From Schaalia dentiphila ATCC 17982 (GTDB lineage Bacteria > Actinomycetota > Actinomycetes > Actinomycetales > Actinomycetaceae), in the NCBI RefSeq assembly GCF_000154225.1, contig NZ_DS264586.1, forward strand, positions 526,527 through 590,526: a stretch of 64,000 bases of DNA. The letters run 5' to 3'. Every line of letters begins with the position of its first letter. Position 1 is the stretch's first letter. Position numbers and translations under genes: made by a program. Positions 19,737 through 29,049 of the stretch are shown piece by piece. The notes under the pieces were generated by a model, which saw only the letters and a list, made by a program, of their open reading frames with translations, searched no databases and was not told the origin of the DNA.

Positions 19737-20695
19737 CAGGATCCACTCTCCTCATACGACACGCCAGCAGCGACCGCGCCCTCGCGGTCATCCCACAACC
19801 GCAGATCAGCGACAATCAGATCGTCATCATCCTCAACACTCAAGGCACCCGACACCAACAGCAGCCCCTTGATGTCCGCAACACACCGCTCGAGCAAACG
19901 AAACTCTCGCACAGCATCGCGGACGGCCTTACGAGCGGCACTGCCCACGGCCTCGTCAGTCGGAGAAGCCGCGACATCAAAAGCGATCGGAATAGTGAGA
20001 TCAGCCTTGTACAGGTCGGCGATGTCGTACACAAACGATCTATAAGTCCCATTGTGGACGAAACCCAGCCCAGGACTACATCCTAGTGCAACGATCACCG
20101 CGTGAACGATCCCGTAGATCGCCGAATTCGCAGCCGAGAGAGCCTGGTTCACAACCGTACCATCCTCATAGTTCTCGGGATCATACTCGCGCCGATCCCA
20201 GGGCACCCCCGTACGCTGCGAGTGTTCCCGGTACAAGCGACGCACCCGAGCACCCTCGCGTCCCCTCAACTGCTGAAGACTCAGTTTCGACACGTCCTCA
20301 CCTGCGAAGCGCATCAAGTACATGTTGCGCGCGACAGTCAGCCGCATCGACGGATCACTCACCGCGCGAGCCTGCGCCTCCAACAACCTCGAGGAACGCG
20401 AGGGCGGTGAGCCGTGCGCGTAGTAGCGCACCCCATTCTCGCCAACCCACACGATGGTCGATCCGCTCTCGGAGAGGACAGACACCGCCGAGTGAGTGAT
20501 CCGAACCCCGGGTCCCAGCAGCAGCACCGACAGCGCTGCCGCTGGGACGTGGGCGATTCCATGACCATCAGCCACAGTGATCGCGTTCGAGTCACGATTG
20601 ATCGTGCACCGCTCGACGTAGAGGAACGTCAACCGGTCTCGAACACGGACCAGATCCTTCGGTTCTGGCGGCTTCGCCCCGGGGATCGGTCTCAT
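19733..20695 (-). CDS. cas1: CRISPR integrase Cas1, type I-E
   Basis: Cas1 is the catalytic subunit that inserts new spacers at the leader end. The 320-aa protein carries the family core: the AANSAIYGIVHAVIVALG helix containing the metal-binding His, and GFVHNGTYRSFVYDIADLYK with the conserved acidic residues; GEDVSKLSLQQLRGREGARVR precedes it. Length is normal. It overlaps cas6e upstream and cas2 downstream by 4 bp each. Confidence 0.97.
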   Translation of the reverse strand: MRPIPGAKPPEPKDLVRVRDRLTFLYVERCTINRDSNAITVADGHGIAHVPAAALSVLLLGPGVRITHSAVSVLSESGSTIVWVGENGVRYYAHGSPPSRSSRLLEAQARAVSDPSMRLTVARNMYLMRFAGEDVSKLSLQQLRGREGARVRRLYREHSQRTGVPWDRREYDPENYEDGTVVNQALSAANSAIYGIVHAVIVALGCSPGLGFVHNGTYRSFVYDIADLYKADLTIPIAFDVAASPTDEAVGSAARKAVRDAVREFRLLERCVADIKGLLLVSGALSVEDDDDLIVADLRLWDDREGAVAAGVSYEESGSW

Positions 20696-21441
20696 GGCCG
20701 AGCCAAAGTCATCAAGCCGCAGCCGTAGGCCTTCCCTCGGCCGATTCCGTGCGTAAGGACTCTGCGCATAGCATCAGGGTCTGTCACCTCAAGGACACCC
20801 TCGAAGGTGGCGACCCCGAGGGTCACGCGACGCTCCCCGCGCTTAAACTCAGCGATACTGCGTTCAACACCGTTGATCAGCAGATTCGCTCCGTCGACGC
20901 GTTGCCCGTCGCTGTCCTCGAGAACCGGTAGTTCGCCACCAAGCTCAGCGGAGGTGAGCACCCTGAACCCGCATTTCTCAGCGCGTTCGAGGACCCACTG
21001 CGTCTGCTGATCCTGCGTGACGTGTGCGAGAACCTTCTTGCGTCCCCGTGCATTGACCTGGCTGCCCTCCCGGAACGTCGGATTGACGCAGAGGCGGAAA
21101 CCCCACCGCTGCCCAGCCCACAGCCCCTCAAGGAAACTACTCATGTCGCGGATGACTACCCCGCCCTCGGTCGCGTAACCGGCCTCCTCGACGATATGCG
21201 AGGGATCCGGAGCAACCGGGCTCGAGATGTAGAGAGAACACGAGGGACTCCCCTGACGAGGAGCAGCTCCCCGAACGGCCGGCGGACGGTCCAGCCGCCA
21301 GAGAACCCGCGGTGCGCCGGGATCATCCAGCACGCTCGGAGGGAAGCAATTCAGCACAGCCGCGTGCAGCGTCTGCCGGCTGCGCATAAGCTGCTTCGCC
21401 CCACGACGGTGCGGGTTGAGGTAGATGCGTGTCAGATACAT
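20692..21441 (-). CDS. cas6e: crRNA endonuclease Cas6e
   Basis: Cas6e cuts each repeat of the pre-crRNA at the base of its hairpin and stays bound in Cascade. The 249-aa product begins MYLTRIYLNP, has a likely catalytic His26 in RQTLHAAV, and the glycine-rich loop GIGRGKAYGCGLMTLA at the C-terminus typical of the family. ATG 21441 overlaps the cas5e stop by one base. Confidence 0.95.
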   Translation of the reverse strand: MYLTRIYLNPHRRGAKQLMRSRQTLHAAVLNCFPPSVLDDPGAPRVLWRLDRPPAVRGAAPRQGSPSCSLYISSPVAPDPSHIVEEAGYATEGGVVIRDMSSFLEGLWAGQRWGFRLCVNPTFREGSQVNARGRKKVLAHVTQDQQTQWVLERAEKCGFRVLTSAELGGELPVLEDSDGQRVDGANLLINGVERSIAEFKRGERRVTLGVATFEGVLEVTDPDAMRRVLTHGIGRGKAYGCGLMTLARP

Positions 21442-22169
21442 CAGAGCACCTCCATCGGATCATGCACGAGGCCGGGGTGGGCCTGCAGCTTCGTCTCCAC
21501 GTACTGCGGATTCTCCAGGTCGATATATGTCTCCTCGACGGTACGCAGGGTGTATTTGCGATTCTCCGAGTCGAAACTGATCGGCATATCCTGAAGCGTC
21601 TGCTGGGCGACTTTCTCCACCTCGGGAGGAATAATTCCCAGATCCGCGACGACTCGCATCCGAACGAAATGATCGTGACGCTGCTTCTTCTGGTAGTAGG
21701 TCGAGGCCATCCACGGAGTTTCGCGCACGGCATCCCACGCGCTGCCCTCCCGGACAGCGAGACGTAGCGGCAAGGTCGGAGGGCACGAACGTCTGCCGAG
21801 GTACAGCGGGAACACTGGGCGAACAATTGCCTGCGCAAGCGCATCAATCATGTCGTCGGGCCCCTCGATGAAGGCTCCGAACGCAGCATCCGCCCGGTAG
21901 AAACGGTGGGACAAGGGCATCGACGTATCGCCCCTGTGCGCCGTATGGAAGTCGTGGAGCAACTGCCCCGGTTGATCAACTCGGACGGCAACGCTCAGCT
22001 CAGCGAGGTCCTCGATCGGATCACTGCGCCTGCGCCCCTGTGCCGCACCGAGCAGACCGACCAGCGCACTTTTCGTGGGAAAAGCCTCCGTCGACCTTCG
22101 CGTGAATCGGCTGTCCGCGCCCCACGATTGCATGGGACCCGCCAGCCTCAAGACGAGCACCGCACTCAT
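21441..22169 (-). CDS. cas5e: Cascade subunit Cas5e
   Basis: Cas5e caps the 5' handle of the crRNA within Cascade. The 242-aa protein shows the family start VLRLAGPMQSWGADSRFTRR followed by FPTKSALVGLLGAAQG, and a conserved RFYRADAAFGAFIEG. It overlaps cas7e by 4 bp upstream and cas6e by one base downstream, consistent with strict co-expression. Confidence 0.96.
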   Translation of the reverse strand: MSAVLVLRLAGPMQSWGADSRFTRRSTEAFPTKSALVGLLGAAQGRRRSDPIEDLAELSVAVRVDQPGQLLHDFHTAHRGDTSMPLSHRFYRADAAFGAFIEGPDDMIDALAQAIVRPVFPLYLGRRSCPPTLPLRLAVREGSAWDAVRETPWMASTYYQKKQRHDHFVRMRVVADLGIIPPEVEKVAQQTLQDMPISFDSENRKYTLRTVEETYIDLENPQYVETKLQAHPGLVHDPMEVL

Positions 22170-23290
22170 CGCGTGCCTCGCACCGCTTCCGCTGCGGTTT
22201 CACCGAGAGACGCCAGGCGCACCTGCTTGCCAAGCTCCGAGAAACTCTCGCCACGAGGCGTCGTCCACGACACGAGAGACTCGACAGCCTCCAGACCCGT
22301 GAGCTCACGCAGCTGCGACTCAAACTCAACGAATCGCGCAATGGCAGGCTCGGCGAAGCCGTGCTGACCGGCGATAATCGGTTCCTCAAAAGCGCCACTC
22401 ATGTTGATCGGCTGGTCATCACGGACCTGAACCAGAACGGCCTCCGGCAGCGTGCGATTCGCGAAAGTCGTGACCTTTCCGGTCGGCATCGAGCGGACGA
22501 AGCTATCCACGAAGAGTTCGACGGCTCGATCCGCAACCGCATCGTCGCCCAGGTTTTCGCGCAGCAGGTCGACGTTAATCGTCGCGTAGCGGTACACCGT
22601 CGCGGACGCGAACTCGATCGTGCCGATCATTCCCGCACCCTCGTCGGCCTCGTCGTTGCGCTTCTTCGCGTCGTCGACGGCCGTGTAGTAGTCGTACTCG
22701 CGCTCAACAGCGCCGACACCAATCGCGTGGGCAACCTGGCATGCAGCATCGACGTTCAAAGCATTCGGTTCGGCGACCATACGCCCGAACAGAGCGATAT
22801 CGATCGAGTGATCCGTATCCACGAGGCTACGCGGCTTCAATTCCTTGAATGCTGCCGCGGGATCGTCCTCATGAGCGACCGAAATCAACGCGTCCGAAAC
22901 ATGCTCGATCTGCTTGGCCGACAGGAAGACGAGGAATCCAGATTCCTTCAACTCATTGTCGCTCTTATTTCCACGCGGCTCAGCAAGCTTGAATCCGATG
23001 GCTTTTAGCCCCATCTCAGCGAGCTCAATCGATGCGGCCTCCAGGTCGGGACGCTTCTCGGTTATCGTTCGCGCAACCAGCTCGACGATCTTCTTCGTGC
23101 GTACACCATAGTTTCCGTCGGCGATCTTTCCCTCGAAGTCCTGACGCGTCGCACGCTTGATGGCCTGCGACGAAATGCGCATACGCTGGACTCCACCGAA
23201 AGTCGCACTCTTGGGCGCGCCGGTGTCGTCCCTATTCGGGTTCGAGGGAGGGAGGGTCTGCAGGACGTGGATATCAACGAAGACGGACAT
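22166..23290 (-). CDS. cas7e: Cascade backbone subunit Cas7e
   Basis: Six Cas7e copies form the helical backbone that holds the guide. The 374-aa protein has the family opening VDIHVLQTLPPSNPNRDDTG followed by the RMRISSQAIKRATR block. I take ATG 23290, not the in-frame ATG 23305, because AAGGAAAG lies directly before 23290 as a ribosome binding site. A 45-bp gap separates it from cse2, the widest in the operon. Confidence 0.97.
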   Translation of the reverse strand: MSVFVDIHVLQTLPPSNPNRDDTGAPKSATFGGVQRMRISSQAIKRATRQDFEGKIADGNYGVRTKKIVELVARTITEKRPDLEAASIELAEMGLKAIGFKLAEPRGNKSDNELKESGFLVFLSAKQIEHVSDALISVAHEDDPAAAFKELKPRSLVDTDHSIDIALFGRMVAEPNALNVDAACQVAHAIGVGAVEREYDYYTAVDDAKKRNDEADEGAGMIGTIEFASATVYRYATINVDLLRENLGDDAVADRAVELFVDSFVRSMPTGKVTTFANRTLPEAVLVQVRDDQPINMSGAFEEPIIAGQHGFAEPAIARFVEFESQLRELTGLEAVESLVSWTTPRGESFSELGKQVRLASLGETAAEAVRGTR

Positions 23291-23335
23291 TGTCTTTCCT
23301 TTCACAAATGAAGCGATTGATTGTGGTGTCCGACG

Positions 23336-23986
23336 TCAGTCGTCGGAATCGGTTTCGGTGTGGATGGTTTCAGCGGGGCGAGCGAACTGACGCCCCCAGT
23401 TGCGCATGACGGACGTGCGGTCACGCGGATCCTGCCACGTGAAGAGGTCGGCTGCCAGCTGCGCGTAATCACAGGGAATTTCGGCGGCTTCGAGCTGAGA
23501 GATGAGCGAACGCAGATGCACAAGAAGTCCCTCGAACGTCGGCGCTTGAACGGCCGCTGAAAAACGCCGATAAATCGGAGTCTCCTCAGCCCGCTTGTCG
23601 CCGCTCTGTCCCTCGGCCACAACTCGGACTGCGGACGCGAAGCTGCGCGGACGGTCCGACGTGTCGTGCATGGGTCTCGAATTTGAGCCCTGATGGAGGG
23701 CCCAGAGAGTGAGAGCTCCGTGAACGGCCTTCTCGCCTCTGGTCGGCTCATCGCCCAGATAACCAGGGCGGTCATCGAGCGTCAGGTCCCATAGCTCGGG
23801 CACTGATCCCGCTTCCTGTGAAAGCGCTCCCCTCAGCTGCGCGCGAAGGGCACGGGCCGAAGGAGTCTTGTTCCAGAGCCGAGTCACAATCAGCCCACCG
23901 ACGCGTCCGTACACTGCACGCCGTGTTGACAAACCTTTCGCACCGCCATCCGGAGGGGTCTCCGGAGCAGCATCATTGCTGGTCAT
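23336..23986 (-). CDS. cse2: Cascade small subunit Cse2 (Cas11e)
   Basis: Cse2 dimers stabilise the R-loop within Cascade. The 216-aa product is mostly helical and basic; RFSAAVQAPTFEGLLVHLRSLI and the C-terminal YAQLAADLFTWQDP region match the Cse2 pattern. ATG 23986 is chosen because GGAAGG precedes it and it overlaps the cse1 stop as ATGA; longer in-frame starts lie in cse1. Confidence 0.92.
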   Translation of the reverse strand: MTSNDAAPETPPDGGAKGLSTRRAVYGRVGGLIVTRLWNKTPSARALRAQLRGALSQEAGSVPELWDLTLDDRPGYLGDEPTRGEKAVHGALTLWALHQGSNSRPMHDTSDRPRSFASAVRVVAEGQSGDKRAEETPIYRRFSAAVQAPTFEGLLVHLRSLISQLEAAEIPCDYAQLAADLFTWQDPRDRTSVMRNWGRQFARPAETIHTETDSDD

Positions 23987-25653
23987 TTCGTTCCTTCCTG
24001 ATTGGTGTTCTGTACCGGGAGACGCTTGTTGAGCGCCGACCGGAAGTAGTTCTCGGCAATACCGACGTTCATGTATCCCCTGCCGGTATCCCGACCGACA
24101 ATTGCCGACGATGACGCACTCCTGACGAGTTCGGTCTGGATTCCCAAAGCGTGCTGCCTCAAGGTACACTCCCACCGACACCCAACATCCCGTGCGCTTT
24201 CGTGCCCATCGACCTGGGTCAGCCATGCCCTAAAATCGTTGTCGACAGCGGAGAAGAAGAGTTCCTTAGCACGGTCTCGAGCCCCATCACCGGCACCGTC
24301 ACCGCTCTCGCCTGCGGCACGCGCGAGGTTCGCCGCAAGAGTTCCCACATCCCTGGCAACCTCTTCTGTCAGACGAACCTCCCGGTCGATCTGGGCAGAC
24401 AGGTCCTCGCGTTCGACTCGCATGACGGCAACCGACAACGTCAGCTCGTCCGAGTAGATATCCTCGAACGTCGCTTCCTGCGGACCGTACGTAACACCAA
24501 CAGCCTGAATCCTCATCACCTTGGGATAGCTGGTCTGGATCGAGGAATTGTCGAGCTGGTAGTGAAAGGACAGCGTCGCGGAGGGGAGGAACTCACGCTT
24601 GGGCTGCTTATCCACACCCTGCACGGTTGTCACGGTGGGCAGGGTGCCGGGAAGGTTACGCCACAGCGCGCGGCCCGCCTCGAATTTACGAGGCATGTAG
24701 ACGTCGGTCTTAAACTTCTTCGATTGCGGGGTTGAGTACCTCCACAGGCTCTGAGGCTCATAGAGTCGCATCTCCTGGGGGGCGAGTTTATCACCCTGTG
24801 CCAAAACAACGCCCGTCACGCCGGACGAGTCGCCAACCAACCTGATGCGGCGAGAGTGCCAGGTGAGAAGTCGAGGGATGCTCAGCTCCTTCGGAGTACC
24901 CGCGGGGTCGAGGAGGGAGTAGTCACCGCGAACGGAGGTTTCCGGTTCGGGATCCTCCCAGCTGCATGCTCCCCAGTCGGTCGAGCTGTCGACGCCACGC
25001 AACTCCGCGGTGGTCGCAGGGATCAGGTTGAGGACGAGCGTCTCGTCGAGGTCCTTTCCTTTGAGCCACACGAGTCCGAGGTGTCCGCACCACGCTGGGC
25101 CAATGGGATAGCCTTTCCCTCCCTTAACCTGGGAATCACCGACTGCTCCCGAACGGATGCCCGAGGGGTCATACGCCTGCGCGTGAACTAACCAGCGCGC
25201 AGCTTCGGAGGCTGGTATGCACGCCAGCGCGCGACCGTGACGGGTCGTGAAAAACTGCTCACCGTTAGGAACATCGGCAATCAGCTTCTCCAGTCCAGAC
25301 ACAGCATCCTTCGCTGTGCGCAGATTAGCCACCTGCATGAACGGGAAGCGGCCGCCGAAGAGGTAGAAACGATCCCTCCATCGTTCGAGGTACTCGATCA
25401 TCTGCTCCGTGGGCGCACCCTCGTCCCACTGCCTGACCCAGTCACGCGTATCGCGCGGAGTGGCGACGCGATACATGATTGCCAGGATCAGTCGCTGAAT
25501 CGCGATGCTCTGCGTGGGTAGCTCGCACGCTAGGTCCGCGATGTCGGTTGTGCGCCGGAGTAGCTCCAGCAGGCCGACATCGGTGATGGTCCCATCGACG
25601 AGCCGCACGGGTATCCACGGCTCATCGAGTAGGTTGTACTCAGGGTTCTTCAT
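23983..25653 (-). CDS. cse1: Cascade large subunit Cse1 (Cas8e)
   Basis: Cse1 reads the PAM and recruits Cas3. The 556-aa protein opens with YNLLDEPWIPVRLVDG, the standard Cse1 start, and contains ELPTQSIAIQRLILAIMYR, the KGGKGYPIGPAWCGHLG block and a C-terminal helical bundle. ATG 25653 has GGAGGTG upstream and overlaps the cas3 stop by 4 bp. Confidence 0.96.
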   Translation of the reverse strand: MKNPEYNLLDEPWIPVRLVDGTITDVGLLELLRRTTDIADLACELPTQSIAIQRLILAIMYRVATPRDTRDWVRQWDEGAPTEQMIEYLERWRDRFYLFGGRFPFMQVANLRTAKDAVSGLEKLIADVPNGEQFFTTRHGRALACIPASEAARWLVHAQAYDPSGIRSGAVGDSQVKGGKGYPIGPAWCGHLGLVWLKGKDLDETLVLNLIPATTAELRGVDSSTDWGACSWEDPEPETSVRGDYSLLDPAGTPKELSIPRLLTWHSRRIRLVGDSSGVTGVVLAQGDKLAPQEMRLYEPQSLWRYSTPQSKKFKTDVYMPRKFEAGRALWRNLPGTLPTVTTVQGVDKQPKREFLPSATLSFHYQLDNSSIQTSYPKVMRIQAVGVTYGPQEATFEDIYSDELTLSVAVMRVEREDLSAQIDREVRLTEEVARDVGTLAANLARAAGESGDGAGDGARDRAKELFFSAVDNDFRAWLTQVDGHESARDVGCRWECTLRQHALGIQTELVRSASSSAIVGRDTGRGYMNVGIAENYFRSALNKRLPVQNTNQEGTK

Positions 25654-28643
25654 TGGCCCTGCACCTCCATTCCTCTTTCGAGAGAGTATGTGAATGTGTG
25701 TCCGCACAGGTCGCGCGTGAGGCGCTCCCCGTCGGGAGTTTTGTACATCGCGAGGATCAGTTCCCCCGCCAGGAACGGATGCTCGCGACACGACCATTCC
25801 GTCGTGATGGGATCATCCCAGATAGCACCTGCAACTGCGTCCACCGCCTCGTCGATGCTCTGCCCGCGAGCGCGCAATGCCCACGGCGGCAGTGAGATAC
25901 TCCACGAGCAGATGTCGGCGATACGCCCTCGTGCGTTGTATTCACCGACTGCGAGAGGCGTGTCGCCTTCTGGCGCCCCGCTGATGGGAGGAGCCATTGG
26001 TACGTTGCCCAGCTCGGGGTCGAGGGCGACAACGAGGACGGGGATCTGGTCTTCTCCATCGCGCACGGCAGCGCGGGCAGCTGCGACTCCTGGCCCCTTT
26101 GATTCGTCACCGGTCGCGGCATTGCCGAGGAATTTTTCTTCGAGTTCGGGGGCTTGCCACGAGGGCGTATTTGCTTCACCGAGGCACCAGGTTGTCGCTT
26201 TCGCTTGTGCTTGGGCGCGTGCTTTATTGCGTTCTTCCAACGCGGCGTCGAGGGCCTCGTGCCACTGCGCGGGACCGACCGGTACATCATCGGCATACGC
26301 CTGAGTCGTCAATTCCTCGTACTCCAAGGGTTCACGGACGAGTATTTCTTCGCGATCAGCAATGATCGCCAGGGTCCGCAGGACGGCGTAGCGCGCGTAC
26401 ACGTAGTCGGTGCCGCGAGAGTATGTCCAGGGAGAGGAAGTCGTATCATCGATGATCACAAGGCACCTTGCGTCATGAAGACCGCTCGGCCGCCCGTCTC
26501 TCTCGTGCCGATGGAGCCGCCCGATACGCTGCAGCACGAGGTCCATGGGCGCGGGGTCTGTGAGCATGAGGTCGAAGTCGACGTCGAGGCTTTGCTCGAT
26601 CACCTGCGTTGCCACGACGACGTGCCTGAAGGGACGCTGCTGACTATCTTTTCCGAAAAGTTCAAGCATCCGGCGATCGCGGGCGGCACGTTCGACGGCC
26701 AGGAAACGCGAGTGCAACAGTGTCGACTGCTCACGACCAAACACTGACCTCACGGCCTCGTATGTTTCCTGGGCATCGCGAACCGTATTGCGGATGACGA
26801 CAGCGCACCCACCGTCGGCGAGCTCACGGTCCAGGAGCTCCGCGATTTCCTGCGGGGAGCCGAGCGATGTCGGGATGATCCGCTTGGGGACCTCAGCCTC
26901 ACCGACAACTTCATGAACGCGCACGCCTGCGGCGGAGACCGTTGAAATAGCCGGATAGCCGATCATGACATCGACCGACTCAGCGCTCACGCCCGACGAA
27001 CCACAGCCGCGGCGATACGCGTTCAGGAGAGCAAGACGCCGCGCGGGCGGCAGGGTAGCCGACAGCAGCACGACGGGGATCCCGTACATACCGAGCCATG
27101 TGAGGGCGGCTTCCAGGTACGTCTCCATGTATTCGTCGGCGGCGTGCACCTCGTCGATGACGACGACCTTGCCCATGAGCCCGATGTGACGCACCAGCAC
27201 GTGGCGCGACTTCAGGGCTGCGAGCAACACCTGGTCGATCGTGCCAACCACAACCGGCGACAGCGTCGAGCGCCACCGCTGACCCATCCATCGGCTCGCA
27301 TATAGACCGAGGTCTTCCTCATCATCATGCACCTCGAGGGGGCTCTTGCCGCGCGCGAGGAGCTTCACGAACGACTCATTGAGGCTGTTTCTTCCGTGCG
27401 CGAGCTGGATGCCAAGCTTCTGCGGTTCATCGCCCAGAATGCTCGTCAGCCAGGCGGTGACGCGCTCAAACATCGCGTTCGTCGTGGCCTGCGTGGGCAG
27501 CGCAACAAACACCCCCTGCAGCCCCCGAGCACGCATCAGAACCTCAGCGGCAGCGAAGGCCAGCTCAGTCTTCCCGGACCCCGGCGGCGCCTCGACGATC
27601 ATGAGATCCGGGTCCTCGCCTGTTGCAATCTCAATGGCCGCACGCTGTGCCTCAGTCGGCCTGTACGTATCCGGCCACCCGAAACGGTGACGGTAGAAGT
27701 CTGTGACCTCATCGCTCGGCGTTGTAGAAATACGCAGAGGGGTTGGGAAGGCCGCTCGCTTCCATGCGCGCCGGACACGATCGCGCTGCTGATCCGCGGT
27801 GAGCTCGGGGTACCCATCGATCGACAGCTTTCCAGCCTCATCGACCGGTCGAGGCCGAAGCGGGAAGTAATCCTCGTTGGATGCAAGCCAGTCTGCAATC
27901 ACGAGGGCCGAGGCGTAGGCGGATGCCACTGCGATGGGCAGCTCCGGCAGGGCAGTTCCGGGTGCAACGAGCGGGAAACCGCTGCGCGCAGCCATCCATC
28001 GAAGAATCTCCGAGCGAACCTGACCCCAACGGGGATCATCCTCACGCGAACCTTCTTGCGTCTTGTACTGCTGTCGTGCGACATACACGGCACCTGCGTC
28101 CGGGTATCGACCGTGGTGCACCCCAACGAGGATCGCCCATTGGAGAGCCCGGGATCCATCACCGCCACCCGCAGCGATTTCCTCCTGAAGCGCAAACTGA
28201 CTGACGAGGCCATGGGGAAGGAAGGAACGTTCAGCGTAGTCGGCTTTGCGCATGACGACCAGCCCCTCGCTGCGGATCAGCTGAGCCAGATCTTGGCGCT
28301 GGCATGCGAACTGGGGACTCACTTTGCCCGCATCGTGCACCCCTGCGAGGAACACAAACGAGGCCCGAGCCTTGGCGCGATCTCCTCCCCATACTGAGGC
28401 CATCAGCCTGCGATGATGCTCGCTCAGGTAGTCGTCGAAGAGGAGCCCCGCAACGTCAGCGGCATCCATCAGGTGCTGGACGACGGACAGCCAGCTGCCG
28501 GAGTCTCCACTCTTCGCCCAGAAACTCCTGGCCATTTCGGAGAGATCAGCAGCGCCGAGGCCAGGCTGGGCGGCAGGGAAAACTGGGGGTTCCGCAGTTG
28601 CTGGCGTCGATAACGAAACTCTCTGCTTGTCTTTTCGGGCCAT
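25650..28643 (-). CDS. cas3: CRISPR nuclease-helicase Cas3
   Basis: Cas3 is recruited to the R-loop, nicks the displaced strand and degrades DNA processively. The 997-aa protein has an HD nuclease domain (His57, HD at 103-104, HH at 176-177, Asp251), Walker A EAPPGSGKT at 351-359, the DEVH box in VIDEVHAADE and motif VI QRIGRLHRH. Start ATG 28643 follows AGGAAGAGGAA; the in-frame ATG 28679 would place that site inside the gene. It heads the operon, behind a structured leader of about 125 nt and a promoter that the mini-array spacer partly matches. Confidence 0.96.
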   Translation of the reverse strand: MARKDKQRVSLSTPATAEPPVFPAAQPGLGAADLSEMARSFWAKSGDSGSWLSVVQHLMDAADVAGLLFDDYLSEHHRRLMASVWGGDRAKARASFVFLAGVHDAGKVSPQFACQRQDLAQLIRSEGLVVMRKADYAERSFLPHGLVSQFALQEEIAAGGGDGSRALQWAILVGVHHGRYPDAGAVYVARQQYKTQEGSREDDPRWGQVRSEILRWMAARSGFPLVAPGTALPELPIAVASAYASALVIADWLASNEDYFPLRPRPVDEAGKLSIDGYPELTADQQRDRVRRAWKRAAFPTPLRISTTPSDEVTDFYRHRFGWPDTYRPTEAQRAAIEIATGEDPDLMIVEAPPGSGKTELAFAAAEVLMRARGLQGVFVALPTQATTNAMFERVTAWLTSILGDEPQKLGIQLAHGRNSLNESFVKLLARGKSPLEVHDDEEDLGLYASRWMGQRWRSTLSPVVVGTIDQVLLAALKSRHVLVRHIGLMGKVVVIDEVHAADEYMETYLEAALTWLGMYGIPVVLLSATLPPARRLALLNAYRRGCGSSGVSAESVDVMIGYPAISTVSAAGVRVHEVVGEAEVPKRIIPTSLGSPQEIAELLDRELADGGCAVVIRNTVRDAQETYEAVRSVFGREQSTLLHSRFLAVERAARDRRMLELFGKDSQQRPFRHVVVATQVIEQSLDVDFDLMLTDPAPMDLVLQRIGRLHRHERDGRPSGLHDARCLVIIDDTTSSPWTYSRGTDYVYARYAVLRTLAIIADREEILVREPLEYEELTTQAYADDVPVGPAQWHEALDAALEERNKARAQAQAKATTWCLGEANTPSWQAPELEEKFLGNAATGDESKGPGVAAARAAVRDGEDQIPVLVVALDPELGNVPMAPPISGAPEGDTPLAVGEYNARGRIADICSWSISLPPWALRARGQSIDEAVDAVAGAIWDDPITTEWSCREHPFLAGELILAMYKTPDGERLTRDLCGHTFTYSLERGMEVQGQ

Positions 28644-28692
28644 TTCCTCTTCCTTGAGTCGAAACCATCCTCTGAGCACGGCATGCGCACTA

Positions 28693-28780
28693 GCATGAGC
28701 TCATGCGGTTACTCTGAAAATGTTGAGCCCGACAGCACCAGCGGAGCTGTCACCACCCCCTCGGAGGTGATGGAGTAACC
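28693..28780 (-). promoter_or_regulatory. Structured 5' untranslated region of the cas operon
   Basis: Within the predicted leader are a 14-bp palindrome GCATGAGCTCATGC (28693-28706), GGTTACTC (28707-28714) complementary to GAGTAACC (28773-28780), and a hairpin GACAGC/GCTGTC (28731-28736/28746-28751). These could fold together ahead of the cas3 start; I see no known riboswitch pattern. Confidence 0.5.
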
Positions 28781-28806
28781 ATAACAGAAGAAATTCTATT
28801 ATGCAA
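28778..28806 (-). promoter_or_regulatory. Putative cas operon promoter overlapping the mini-array target
   Basis: On the minus strand TTGCAT (28806-28801) and TATGGT (28783-28778) stand 17 bp apart, a standard -35/-10 layout, 135 bp before the cas3 start. The -35 box lies inside the 12-bp block (28801-28812) that matches the mini-array spacer seed at 11 positions. Confidence 0.6.
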
Positions 28807-28855
28807 TACACGTTCTCGATATTGCAGACAGGATTTCATTCACCCGTCTTCAAAT

Positions 28856-28941
28856 AGAAAAATCCCCGCTTTCGCGGGGAATACGTCCTTCCAAGACTCT
28901 TCCTAATGCACTACACGGGATCATCCCCTGCCGGGGAACAC
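28856..28941 (-). ncRNA. Degenerate two-repeat CRISPR mini-array, candidate CreR-like guide RNA
   Basis: Two repeat-like sequences lie exactly 61 bp apart, the period of the main array, and in the same orientation. The downstream one (28857-28884) matches the 28-bp repeat at 21 positions. The upstream one (28918-28941) has a shortened loop but keeps CCCC/GGGG and the handle as GATGATCC. Between them is a 33-nt spacer (28885-28917). Read leftward, its seed CGTGTAGTGCAT matches CGTGTATTGCAT on the putative cas promoter, next to AA on the PAM side. The final hairpin CCCCGC-GAAA-GCGGGG is followed by ATTTTTC and would end transcription. Known cas-regulating RNAs of type I systems have this plan; the function here is inferred. 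Confidence 0.72.
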
Positions 28942-29049
28942 CGCGACCGCGGTCGCGTCGAGTACTAGCAGGACCTCACAAACGTATCACCCCACCCACT
29001 TCCGCGCGCCATTACGACACAATCGACACGATCCTGAAACAATGGGGGC

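Noticed and set aside
28942..29049. A CreT-like toxin RNA or small toxin gene beside the mini-array
   Set aside because: No hairpin-rich small coding frame with start and rare-codon run is seen; the partial match is to the cas promoter, which fits a CreR-like RNA rather than a CreTA pair.
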